This document shows positions 16,852 through 25,500 of a stretch of DNA of 50,183 bases, in pieces; the first letter of the stretch is position 1, and each line of letters begins with the position of its first letter. A program made the position numbers and the translations under genes. The stretch is from JAZRZI01 sp045601325 (lineage in GTDB: Bacteria; Bacillota_I; Bacilli_A; RFN20; CAG-826). The stretch covers positions 1 through 50,183 of the forward strand of contig JAZRZI010000032.1 in the NCBI GenBank assembly GCA_045601325.1. Reading direction: 5' to 3'. Under the pieces are notes generated by a model that did no database searches, was not told the origin of the DNA, and worked only from the letters and a program-made list of their open reading frames with translations.

Positions 16852-17508
16852 ATGGTTACAGAAGCAATAGATTTCCGTTTTCTATTATTAGAGAATTATA
16901 AAAAACTAAACATTAATGAGCATGAATTAGCAACTTTATTTATGATTGATCACCTTGTTGGTTGTGGTAATCCTTTTATTACTGCTGATTTATTATCCTT
17001 GAAAATGAGCCTCTCCACTAGTGAAATGGATAATGTTTTGGGCAAGCTATTAACACGTGGATTTATGGAATATGTTGTTCAAGGAAATAAAACAATTACA
17101 ACATTAGACCCATTAAAGCAAAAACTATATCGCGAATTTCAAATTTCTTTGACTAAAGAAGAAGAAAGAAACTCCTCCCAAAAGCTCGAAGAAGAACTGA
17201 CTAATATCTTTAAAAAAATTGACGAACTTTTAGGACGTCCATTAGCACCAGTCGAAGTATCTAAAATTAGAGAGTGGGTTTCCTATGGTTATAGTGATGA
17301 AACAATTATTAACGCTCTTAAAGAAGCTATTTCTAAAGGTAAAAAATCACTTCGTTCTGTCGACAAAATTTTGCTTGCTTGGGCAACTAGAGAAGATTTA
17401 GAAAACGAAGGTCATACAACAATAACTCCTGATTGGAATAAGAATTTAGAAGAAACTATTCGAATTGCAAAAACGCCTTGGTTAGATACTGATGACGAAA
17501 CAAAATAA
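16852..17508 (+). CDS. dnaD: Replication initiation protein DnaD
   Basis: Helps remodel DNA and load the replicative helicase in Bacillota. The 218-residue protein has a winged-helix N-terminal domain (about 1-95). A DnaD-type C-terminal domain follows, with LGRPLAPVEVSKIREWVSYG, ALKEAISKGKKSLRSVDKIL and the final W of ILLAWATREDL. It overlaps the start of nth by 17 bases, the same dnaD-nth order as Bacillus. Confidence 0.93.
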   Translation: MVTEAIDFRFLLLENYKKLNINEHELATLFMIDHLVGCGNPFITADLLSLKMSLSTSEMDNVLGKLLTRGFMEYVVQGNKTITTLDPLKQKLYREFQISLTKEEERNSSQKLEEELTNIFKKIDELLGRPLAPVEVSKIREWVSYGYSDETIINALKEAISKGKKSLRSVDKILLAWATREDLENEGHTTITPDWNKNLEETIRIAKTPWLDTDDETK

Positions 17509-18127
17509 AATTGAAATTCTCGAAGAGTATCTCGATGAAATTCTTCCTGAAGCTCATTGTGAACTTAATTATTCTAAAGATTACGAACTTGTCATTGCGG
17601 TTATGCTTTCTGCGCAAACTACAGATGTATCCGTTAATAAAGTGACAAGTATTTTATTTTCCAAATACGATTCTCTAGAAAAACTAGATGCTGCACCTAT
17701 AGAAGATATAGAATTTATTATTAGACCAATAGGCATGTCGAAAAATAAGGCCAATAATCTAAAAGGAATTGTTAGTTCTTTGAATAGAGAGTTTGCTGGG
17801 ATTGTTCCTAGTGATAAATTGGTTTTGCAAACTCTTCCTGGTGTTGGCAATAAAACAGCTGGTGTAATTCGTGCAGAAATTTTCAAAATTCCTGATTTAC
17901 CAGTAGATACACATATTTTAAGAATATCTAAAAGACTGGGTTTCACTTTAGAAAAAGATGGTCCGTTAGAAACTGAAATGAAATTAAAAAAACTGATTGA
18001 TGAATCTAGATGGATTAGATCACATCATCAGCTTATTCATTTTGGAAGATATTATTGCACCGCGAGGATTCCAAAGTGCGAATCCTGTAAATTAAAGGGT
18101 ATTTGCAAGGAATTTACTTCTCGTTAA
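17492..18127 (+). CDS. nth: Endonuclease III (DNA glycosylase/AP lyase)
   Basis: Base-excision repair enzyme for oxidised pyrimidines. The 211-residue protein has the helix-hairpin-helix LPGVGNKTAGV with catalytic K121, the second catalytic residue D139 (VDTHILRIS) and the [4Fe-4S] ligands C-x6-C-x2-C-x5-C at the C-terminus (CTARIPKCESCKLKGIC). It is a client of the SUF system at the left of the window. Its 3' end overlaps the convergent recU by 14 bases. Confidence 0.97.
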   Translation: MTKQNKIEILEEYLDEILPEAHCELNYSKDYELVIAVMLSAQTTDVSVNKVTSILFSKYDSLEKLDAAPIEDIEFIIRPIGMSKNKANNLKGIVSSLNREFAGIVPSDKLVLQTLPGVGNKTAGVIRAEIFKIPDLPVDTHILRISKRLGFTLEKDGPLETEMKLKKLIDESRWIRSHHQLIHFGRYYCTARIPKCESCKLKGICKEFTSR

Positions 18128-18710
18128 AGTATTTTTCATTAACTGCATCTATATATGCAAGTCTTGGTGAATAACCAACTTTTATTAATATTCCCTCCTT
18201 AGTAAATGTTTCATAAGGGATAGATTTTCTCTCCTTCTTTTCATAATAGTGAATGACAAATGAAGCATCTAGTAAGTATGTTTCTCCTAATGTAGCGAAT
18301 TCAATAATAAAGAATGCTATTCCTCCAAATTCTATTACATGTTTTAAATGTTCAATTTGGTGTGTGGTGATATTTGCTAATGGAAAGCTTGTTTTATTTT
18401 TAGTGCTTTTAGCTTCAAAGTCCAAATATCTCCCTTTATACAATCCGTTATAGTCAGTAGTGGATTGCTTTTCAAAATATGCATTAGTGATTTTCGCTCC
18501 GTGAGTGTAATCAACTTTGACAATGTTAATAGGAGTTGGCCTTTTAGTAACTAGACAAACACCCTGATTCAAATAATATTCATTAGAAAGATTGATATCA
18601 CCTTCAAGGCTCATACCTCTATTTGCAGATGAAATAGAAATATCGACAGAAGTCTTTCTTTCTTTTTTTGGTTGTGAATTATATTTTTGACCGTTAGGAT
18701 ATTTCACCAT
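18114..18710 (-). CDS. recU: Holliday junction resolvase RecU
   Basis: Cuts four-way recombination intermediates in Bacillota. The 198-residue protein has the N-terminal RGMSLEGDINLSNEYYL segment, and the nuclease core YNGLYKGRYLDFEAKST with its acidic residues and lysine. It also has HQIEHLKHVIEFGGIAFFIIEF, all typical of RecU. On the minus strand it starts within the stop codon of the exonuclease gene (TAATG), so the two are one operon. Bacillus usually has recU beside a penicillin-binding protein gene; none is here. Confidence 0.94.
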   Translation of the reverse strand: MVKYPNGQKYNSQPKKERKTSVDISISSANRGMSLEGDINLSNEYYLNQGVCLVTKRPTPINIVKVDYTHGAKITNAYFEKQSTTDYNGLYKGRYLDFEAKSTKNKTSFPLANITTHQIEHLKHVIEFGGIAFFIIEFATLGETYLLDASFVIHYYEKKERKSIPYETFTKEGILIKVGYSPRLAYIDAVNEKYFNEK

Positions 18711-19435
18711 TATTGAAGGTACTCCTCAACATATTTGTCAAAATCAGTTTTTGTAACATCTTCTCCATTAGACAATTTCATAATTGTTTTTCTAATTGGA
18801 CCAGGCAGATGGTTTAAGAATTTTAATGATTTAACATATTCTTCTTTCACCAAATCTATATGTTCTAAAAATGCATTATATAAATTCGCTAAATTTATAG
18901 CATCAATATCTGGTTCGTGCGCTTTGCCGGCTTCGGAAACGTTAAACTTTTCACAATTGTGGACAAGGCTTAATGGGTTTCCTTTTTCATCCTTAACAAA
19001 CTCGGCAATGAAAGCTTGATAGTCGATGTAATTTTTCTGAATTTGTGAGCATATTTCTTTTGGTGCATTGAAGTTATAAACAATGGATTGGCTAATGATT
19101 CTCATATCGTGGTTTCCAAAAGTAATGAATGATGCTTTTTTGAAATTAAGACCACAATATTTTTTAAGAGCATCCATTGCTTGAGCAAATGAAACGCCTT
19201 GTGCTTCTAGTACTTCTTCAGTTATTCCTGTTAGATTAACTACATACTTGCCAATCTTATTATGCGCTTTGACATAAATTTTGAATGGCTCTTTCATCTT
19301 TTTGATTTTGCCACTCTTGTCTAAAGATGCCATCACAGCGCCGATAGCAATCATTTCATGAGAATATTGTGTTCCTTCAAAATCTAAGAAACAAATATGC
19401 TTATGCCCTTTCAATAATTTTTCTAACTTTTTCAT
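18710..19435 (-). CDS. DEDDh 3'-5' exonuclease (KapD/DnaQ-like)
   Basis: A 241-residue exonuclease of the DnaQ superfamily. The acidic residues are all visible: D18 and E20 (FLDFEGT), D110 (FGNHDM), and H173 and D178 (AHEPDIDA), which defines the DEDDh type. The closest familiar relatives are KapD-type single-domain exonucleases; the substrate (RNA or DNA ends) cannot be told from sequence. The ATG has no clear ribosome site and lies 13 bases after a TAAAAT box, so the leader may be very short. It is the first gene of the unit with recU. Confidence 0.85.
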   Translation of the reverse strand: MKKLEKLLKGHKHICFLDFEGTQYSHEMIAIGAVMASLDKSGKIKKMKEPFKIYVKAHNKIGKYVVNLTGITEEVLEAQGVSFAQAMDALKKYCGLNFKKASFITFGNHDMRIISQSIVYNFNAPKEICSQIQKNYIDYQAFIAEFVKDEKGNPLSLVHNCEKFNVSEAGKAHEPDIDAINLANLYNAFLEHIDLVKEEYVKSLKFLNHLPGPIRKTIMKLSNGEDVTKTDFDKYVEEYLQ

Positions 19436-19456
19436 AACTTTTTTAATGATTTTATC

Positions 19457-19478
19457 TCTTTTTTCAAATGAAAAAAGA
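19457..19478. repeat. 10-bp inverted repeat between divergent exonuclease and gpsB genes
   Basis: TCTTTTTTCA (19457-19466) and TGAAAAAAGA (19469-19478) are perfect complements separated by two bases, directly beside the gpsB -35 box. It could be an operator for the divergent pair or a leader hairpin; it is made mostly of A and T. Confidence 0.45.
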
Positions 19479-19507
19479 TTGAAATATGTACCAATCTTCT
19501 ATATTAT
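19479..19507 (+). promoter_or_regulatory. Promoter of gpsB
   Basis: TTGAAA (19479-19484), 17-base spacer, TATTAT (19502-19507). Predicted start is near 19514, leaving a 12-base leader with GAGG partly included. Confidence 0.6.
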
Positions 19508-19525
19508 AAAATAAGAGGCTGGTAT

Positions 19526-19888
19526 ATGGCAATTAAACTTACATTATCTTCAAAACAAATTTTAGATACCAAGTTCAATCATGTTGTTCATGGTTATGAT
19601 GCTTACGAAGTTGATAAGTTCTTAGACCAAATAATTAAGGACTATCAAAAAGCGGAAGCTAATGTTATTGTTTTAAAATCTGATGCTGAAAATATCAAAG
19701 GTCAAATTGAAGACCTTAAAGCAAAGATTAAAGAACTCGAAATTGAAAATGCTAAGTATAAAAAAGTTTATGATATTGCTAAGGATAACAAAAATGCCTC
19801 ATTAGATAACATCGAACTTTTAGGAAAAATTAAGAGATATGAATCTTATATCTGGAAAAGTGGTGTTAATCCTAATACTATTAAATAA
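19526..19888 (+). CDS. gpsB: Cell-division protein GpsB (DivIVA family)
   Basis: Membrane-associated coiled-coil adaptor that guides cell-wall enzymes between division and elongation. The 120-residue protein has the DivIVA N-terminal lipid-binding domain (SSKQILDTKFNHVVHGYDAYEVDKFLDQII), a coiled coil over about 40-75 and a short C-terminal helix (LLGKIKRYESYIW). rnpB follows immediately, as in Bacillus, which supports GpsB over other DivIVA proteins. Its presence implies a peptidoglycan-making cell rather than a wall-less mollicute. Confidence 0.9.
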   Translation: MAIKLTLSSKQILDTKFNHVVHGYDAYEVDKFLDQIIKDYQKAEANVIVLKSDAENIKGQIEDLKAKIKELEIENAKYKKVYDIAKDNKNASLDNIELLGKIKRYESYIWKSGVNPNTIK

Positions 19889-20227
19889 CATTCGATCTGG
19901 ATAATTGCTGACTTCGGTTAGAGGAAAGTCCATGCTCGCACGAGCTGCGATGCTCGTAGTGTTTGCGCTAGCTTAATAAATAAGGCTAGGTACGTAGGAG
20001 TACGTAACGGCGATTTATCACCTAAAGGAAACCATGGTGAGAGATCTGAAAGTGCCACAGTGACGTAGTTTGTTAGAAATAACAAAGTGGAACGCGGTAA
20101 ACCCCACAAGCGAGAAACCCAAATTTGGTAGGGGAGGTCGATAGGCGAGAAACGAATTGCCTTAGACAAGCTATTGCTTAGATAAATGATTATCCTAGAC
20201 AAAACATGGCTTACAGGATCGAATACT
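19888..20227 (+). ncRNA. rnpB: RNase P RNA, B type
   Basis: Catalytic RNA that trims tRNA 5' ends. The universal P4 strand GAGGAAAGTCC (19921-19931) and its partner ACAAAACATGGCTTACA (20199-20215) are present. Also present are AGTGCCACAGTGACG and GGAACGCGGTAAACCCC in the specificity domain and GAGAAACCCAAATTTGGTA. P1 is formed by 19890-19897 with 20217-20224 (ATTCGATC / GATCGAAT). It begins one base after the gpsB stop and ends just before the pgsA ribosome site. At about 340 bases it is shorter than Bacillus rnpB (about 400). A possible promoter (CTGGAA, 18 bases, TACTAT at 19876-19881) lies inside gpsB. Confidence 0.96.
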
Positions 20228-20243
20228 CACTTAAGGAGAAACT

Positions 20244-20888
20244 ATGAACCTTCCAACAAAAATTACTGTTTCGAGAATAATAGCTACAGTGATATTAATC
20301 ATCACCCTTTTTGTTTTATCACTTATTGGAGCGGACAAATTTGCTAATTTGCCACAACTTGGTAATACTGGCATAAATTTAATTTTCTTAATTATTTGTG
20401 TGTTCTTTACTGTTGCAAGCTACACAGATCATCTAGATGGAAAATTAGCTAGAAAGAACAATCAAGTTACTGCACTAGGCAAATTTCTAGACCCAGTAGC
20501 CGATAAATTATTAATTAACTCAATGGTAATTTTCTTAGCGTGCCCATCTATATATGTAAATTACAATCCTAATCAAATACCTTTCAATGTTTGGTGTGTA
20601 ATCATTTTAGTAGCAAGAGACATTGTGGTAGATGCTTTAAGATTTATTGCCGCTCAAAGAAATAAAGTCATCGCTGCTAACATATTTGGAAAATTAAAAA
20701 CAGTGTTAGAAATGGTAGCGATTATTATTGTTTTATTAAATGATTTTCCATTTAATTATTTCGATTCTAATTGGCCTACTGGCTTACATATGGCGGATAT
20801 ATTTGTCTATTTGGCTACAATTGCATCGTTGGTGTCTGGTGTAATTTATGTCGTGCAAAATAGGTCAGTTTTAAAACAAGAAAAATAA
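20244..20888 (+). CDS. pgsA: CDP-diacylglycerol-glycerol-3-phosphate 3-phosphatidyltransferase
   Basis: Makes phosphatidylglycerol phosphate in the membrane. The 214-residue protein is an integral membrane protein with the CDP-alcohol phosphotransferase motif in DHLDGKLARKN followed by ALGKFLDPVADK (DGxxAR...GxxxDxxxD). AAGGAG precedes the ATG, which comes about 16 bases after rnpB. It begins the pgsA-cinA-recA order conserved in Bacillota. Confidence 0.95.
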   Translation: MNLPTKITVSRIIATVILIITLFVLSLIGADKFANLPQLGNTGINLIFLIICVFFTVASYTDHLDGKLARKNNQVTALGKFLDPVADKLLINSMVIFLACPSIYVNYNPNQIPFNVWCVIILVARDIVVDALRFIAAQRNKVIAANIFGKLKTVLEMVAIIIVLLNDFPFNYFDSNWPTGLHMADIFVYLATIASLVSGVIYVVQNRSVLKQEK

Positions 20889-20890
20889 TT

Positions 20891-21361
20891 ATGGCAATTA
20901 AAGAAGTTAGTGAATTATTTAAACAAAGTGGTTTAACCCTTGGTTCCATTGAATCTTTTACAGGTGGTTTATTTTCTAGTGAAATAACTAGTGTGCCAGG
21001 TGCCTCTAATTTTTTTAAAGGTGCGATTGTAACTTACGCTACCGAAGAAAAAGTTAAATTATTGAAAATTCCACAAGACAGTGTTGATAAATTTGGTGTC
21101 GTTTCTTATGAAGTTGCTGCCGAAATGTGCACACATGGGCGCGCATATTTAAATACTGATATATGCGTGTCATTCACTGGCAATGCTGGTCCTAGTGCTA
21201 TGGAAGGTAAACCTGTTGGTGAAATTTATATCGGTGTATCTTCTAGTTCTTTCACAAGAGTTTACCGTTATTTATTAAATGGAAGTAGAAGTGAAATTCA
21301 GCGCAAAGCAATCGAACTTGCATGTTCGTTATTAGAAAGTTTTCTAAAAGAAAAGAAATAA
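20891..21361 (+). CDS. pncC: CinA C-terminal domain protein (nicotinamide-nucleotide amidase)
   Basis: The 156-residue protein corresponds to the amidase domain alone; the N-terminal COG1058 domain of full CinA is absent. SIESFTGGLFSSEITSVPGAS, YATEEKVKLL, FGVVSYEVAAEM and FTGNAGPSAMEGKPVGEIYIGV match the family. The domain deamidates nicotinamide mononucleotide in pyridine nucleotide recycling. It keeps the usual place directly before recA, two bases after pgsA. Confidence 0.92.
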   Translation: MAIKEVSELFKQSGLTLGSIESFTGGLFSSEITSVPGASNFFKGAIVTYATEEKVKLLKIPQDSVDKFGVVSYEVAAEMCTHGRAYLNTDICVSFTGNAGPSAMEGKPVGEIYIGVSSSSFTRVYRYLLNGSRSEIQRKAIELACSLLESFLKEKK

Positions 21362-21365
21362 TTTT

Positions 21366-21393
21366 TTGAAAAAATTTAAAAAAATCGTATACA
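21366..21393 (+). promoter_or_regulatory. Promoter of recA
   Basis: TTGAAA (21366-21371), 16-base spacer, TATACA (21388-21393). No Bacillus-type LexA box (CGAAC...GTTCG) is seen in the 54-base gap, so SOS control is not supported by this sequence. Confidence 0.5.
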
Positions 21394-21414
21394 TAAGTAA
21401 ATAGAGGTATTTTT

Positions 21415-22413
21415 ATGGCAAAAGAAGAAACAAACAATCCTTCAGCAGATCTCGAAGAGACTCTGAAACAAATTCAAAAAGTCTTTGGTAAAGGCGCAGT
21501 TATGAAATTGGGCGACAAAAATGCAGTTGATGTAGATGTCATTCCTTCTGGTTCCTTGCTATTAGACGAAGCGTTAGGTGTAGGTGGTTATCCAAAAGGA
21601 AGAATCATCGAAATCTATGGCCCTGAATCCAGTGGTAAAACTACATTAGCATTACACGCTATTGCGGAATGCCAAAAAAATGGTGGTAGAGCGGCATTTG
21701 TCGATGCTGAACACGCAATTGACCCTATTTACGCGAAAAACTTAGGTGTTAACATCGATGAATTAATTCTTTCTCAACCTGATAGTGGTGAACAAGCACT
21801 TCAAATTGTTGAAATGTTAGCAAGTAGTGGTGCTATCAGCTTAATTATCGTCGACTCAGTTGCGGCTCTTGTTCCTCAAGCTGAATTAGACGGCGATATG
21901 GTTGATAATTCTGCCGGCTTACAAGCTCGTTTAATGAGCAAAGCTATGAGGAAATTAGCGGGCGTTCTTAATAAGAAAGACTGCGCAATTATCTTCATTA
22001 ACCAATTGAGAGAAAAAGTTGGTGTCATGTATGGAAATCCAGAAACAACTTCTGGTGGAAGAGCGTTAAAATTCTATGCTTCCATCCGTATTGATATCAG
22101 AAGAACCGAAGCTCTTAAAAATGGTTCAGACATCTTTGGAAACACAGTTAAAGTTAAGATTGTCAAAAACAAAGTCGCATCTCCATTTAAGCAATGCGAA
22201 ATCGACATCATTTATGGTCAAGGAATTTCTAGAGAAACAGAAATTCTTGATAGAGCAGTTGAACTTGGCGTGATTAAGAAATCAGGTTCTTGGTTTGAAT
22301 ACAAGGGAAGTAAGATTGCTCAAGGAAGAGATTCTGCGAAAGAGTATTTGAAAGCGAATCCTGATGTTATTGACGATCTTTTAGAAGCTATTAAGACCGG
22401 AGAAGTGAAGTAA
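21415..22413 (+). CDS. recA: Recombinase RecA
   Basis: ATP-dependent strand-exchange protein. The 332-residue protein has Walker A GPESSGKTT, the Walker B strand LIIVDSVAALVP, the L1/L2 regions (GVMYGNPETTSGGRALKFYAS) and the C-terminal FEYKGSKIAQGRDSAKEYL. The tail is slightly shorter than in Bacillus. It has its own promoter, and a terminator follows. Confidence 0.98.
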   Translation: MAKEETNNPSADLEETLKQIQKVFGKGAVMKLGDKNAVDVDVIPSGSLLLDEALGVGGYPKGRIIEIYGPESSGKTTLALHAIAECQKNGGRAAFVDAEHAIDPIYAKNLGVNIDELILSQPDSGEQALQIVEMLASSGAISLIIVDSVAALVPQAELDGDMVDNSAGLQARLMSKAMRKLAGVLNKKDCAIIFINQLREKVGVMYGNPETTSGGRALKFYASIRIDIRRTEALKNGSDIFGNTVKVKIVKNKVASPFKQCEIDIIYGQGISRETEILDRAVELGVIKKSGSWFEYKGSKIAQGRDSAKEYLKANPDVIDDLLEAIKTGEVK

Positions 22414-22421
22414 AAGAGAAT

Positions 22422-22450
22422 AACGTCATCTTATGATGGCGTTTTTCTTT
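22422..22450 (+). terminator. Rho-independent terminator of recA
   Basis: AACGTCATC (22422-22430) pairs with GATGGCGTT (22435-22443) with one wobble, loop TTAT, followed by a T-rich run. Confidence 0.85.
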
Positions 22451-22493
22451 TGTGCTATTTTCTTGTTGATAAGTTTTATAGAAGCAATCAATT

Positions 22494-22522
22494 TTGATTT
22501 TTAATAAAATTAAATATATAGT
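22494..22522 (+). promoter_or_regulatory. Promoter of the secreted modular protein
   Basis: TTGATT (22494-22499), 17-base spacer, TATAGT (22517-22522). Predicted start near 22529 rules out any coding start upstream of it and supports the ATG at 22560 with AGAGGTG before it. Confidence 0.6.
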
Positions 22523-22559
22523 TTCATTGAGAAAATTGTATATGAAAGAGGTGTTCTAT

Positions 22560-25500
22560 ATGTCAAAACGTAGAAAAATACTTTTTGCCTCCATTTTAGG
22601 CGGGGCAACATTTGTGTCATTTTCTTTGTGCTTTTCAAATAAAGGCCCTTTTGGCGCTAAGCTTTTTGCTAACGGCACAGAAATATGGTCGCATTATCAA
22701 GAATTAGCACCAACATTTGATAAGGTTGGAGTTAGAGAATATTGGATTAGCTGTGATAGTCACGAAATCGTGTTTATCAAGCCTGATGTTGCATCAAACA
22801 ATATCGTTGAGAAGGGTGTTCCTTCACAAGAATTCTTAAATGGTTTGCAACCTGGTGATTCTCGTATAGCGGATAAATTTGAAACTATTTATACTTTCGA
22901 AGATAATAAAGTTCCATCTTGTTTAACTGCAGTAGCAAATATTAAAAGTTTTGAAATTGACGCGACTAATGGCACACGTGGTAGCAAATGTTTAAAAGTT
23001 AACATCGGTGGTAGTGATTATTCGTTTGGTTTAACTAAATCATATTTCGACGCTGCATTTGCGGATGAAAGTGTAAATGCTGTTAAATTTGACGCAAAAG
23101 GTACAATAAATAGCAATAACTTTAGATACAGAACTAAATACAATTGTTCCGGAGACTCTAACACATTTGAAGAATATAATTCTGGTTCAGGCATTACAAC
23201 AAACTGGAAAACATTCTATTTTACTAGAAATATGTACAATAGTTGGACCACTGGTAGTGCAATGCTTAAAGGCGGCGATTATCCAAATGGATCCACTTTA
23301 TGGATTGATAACATAGAATTATCAAAAATTAGTTATGATGCAACTTCTAAATCTAACGAATATGTTGGTTTTGAATTTGGCACAGTTGTTAATAAATCAA
23401 CAGATAGTTCAGGCTCATTTAGTATTAGATCAACTAGTGGTGAACTTGGTTTAGTAAGCGGTGCAGGTGTTGACGCTGTTGATTTCGACTACACAAAACA
23501 CACAGAAGGTAATAGATCGCTTCACATCCACAAGGTATCAGGAAAATACGTTGCATTCTATTTGTCTAAAGCATTCTACAACTCCCTCTCTGATGAAGGT
23601 GTATATTTTGATATGTTCACAGATGACGGAATAAATTCATCTCCAACAGTTAAAAATCTTCAAACTGGTGTTAACACCGTATTTAACAAGGCTCAAACTG
23701 CCGGTAGATGGCAACAATACCATATGACTAAATCTCAAATTAGCACAGATGGCAGATTATTACAATTCAATGGAACAACCACAAATGGAAATATTTGGAT
23801 TGATAATATTAGACCTGCAAATGGAGCTTACGAAAACAGCGAAAGCGCATATGCACTTAAGGCTGGAGATTATGTTACATTCGCTGATTTTGAAGTAACA
23901 GAATCAAACTATAACACAATTAGAGATTCTTATAAAAACTACACATTAATCGTTAATGGTGGCAATCAATCAGGCGCAGAAATTAGTTTAGATCATCCTG
24001 AAGATTGGCATTATAGAAGCATGAAAACAACTTACTCTGCTAAAGGTTCATGCGCAATCTTTTTTAATCCAACATTCTTAGAGGACAATTTCTATAATGG
24101 TGTCAGTTTTGATATCTATACAGAACAAACTTTCACTGGTGGAACTAGCTTTGGTGGCAAAGTCAACGCCATTGGCACTAATAAATGGGGCACAGTTACT
24201 CTTGCTGAAGATGAGTTATATGACCCAGCTAAACCAGGACAAAATGTTATAAATGGTAGAGTCTTTAATGGTAATTTCAACGCTAGTGGAAGCTTCTATA
24301 TTGATAATATTAGACCTGCATCTCTTGCGGATATTAGAAGCGGATTAGATTTTGAAAGCGGATATGTTGAAAGTGTAACTTCTGGCACAACTCGAAAGTT
24401 TAACTATATTGGTCAAACTGCTACAGTTGATATTTATGCTCAAGGCGCAACTACTAATTTGACTGGTGGAACTATTGCAACTTCTCCATTAAGAGGCGAT
24501 CACTCATTCAAAATTACAAAAGCTAACAATTACATAGCAATATATCTTAATTTAGATATTGTCAATAAAATGAACGATAATGATTTGTTAACATTTGATT
24601 TGTATTCTACTGTGGCAGCCAACACAAAAGATGCTGTTAATAACCTTCAAACTGGCATGAGTAGAAAACTTGGTTTGTATGATTATCAGCATCCTGCTAA
24701 CGAATGGAAAACATATTCTTTGAAAAAAGTAGACTTTAGCATTGATTCTACAAGCGCTAGGTTTCTTCAAATTCAAGGTTCAACTGCAGGCGATTGGTAC
24801 ATAGATAATATCCATATCGAAGGAAATAACGAATATACTGATTCTTACGCAAAATACATTACACAAGGTGGTTCTGTAACAGTTAATTTGAATCAGCCAG
24901 TCGGAAATAGAAAAGTTTATGTCGATGGCAAATATGTTTCTAATTTCGATTACATAACAAATGAGAATTCAATTACTTTCAAACCTGGCAAAATCGCTAA
25001 TGGTGAGCATAAATTGTCATTTGGTGATAGAACAAATAGATACACAACTAACACAGATTCTTACTATTTTGCTTGTTATGTAGCTAGTGAAACCATCAAT
25101 CACTCAGCAACACTATCTTATGGCAGCGATGCTTATCAAACAATTAATGGCATTACTAATCCAAATAGAGTCGTCTTCAATGGCAAATCAGTTGGCTATG
25201 AACGTTCTGGAAACGACATTTTAATTGCAGATGCAACTCTTGTTGAATGCTTACCAACAGTTAATGGCGCTAAGACTAGTGGAACGGTTGACTTAATCGT
25301 TTTATGCGACGACTATAATGTTACAGTTAAACAAATAAGTGTGGCGGTGACACTTAGTGGCGATGCAACCATTAAAACTGGTTACACTAAGCAAGCTGAA
25401 GGTTCATTTGAATTCTTTGGCTATTCATCCACTGGGGGTGGCAAATCCAAAGAATTGAACTCTATTGATGACATTATGGGGCTTAAGAGAAGTGGACTTG

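Noticed and set aside
17581..17946. Minus-strand open frame of 121 codons inside nth
   Set aside because: It is antisense to a strongly conserved gene, has no ribosome site and no recognisable protein features.
21362..21414. LexA/SOS operator before recA
   Set aside because: No CGAAC-N4-GTTCG or close variant is present in the gap.
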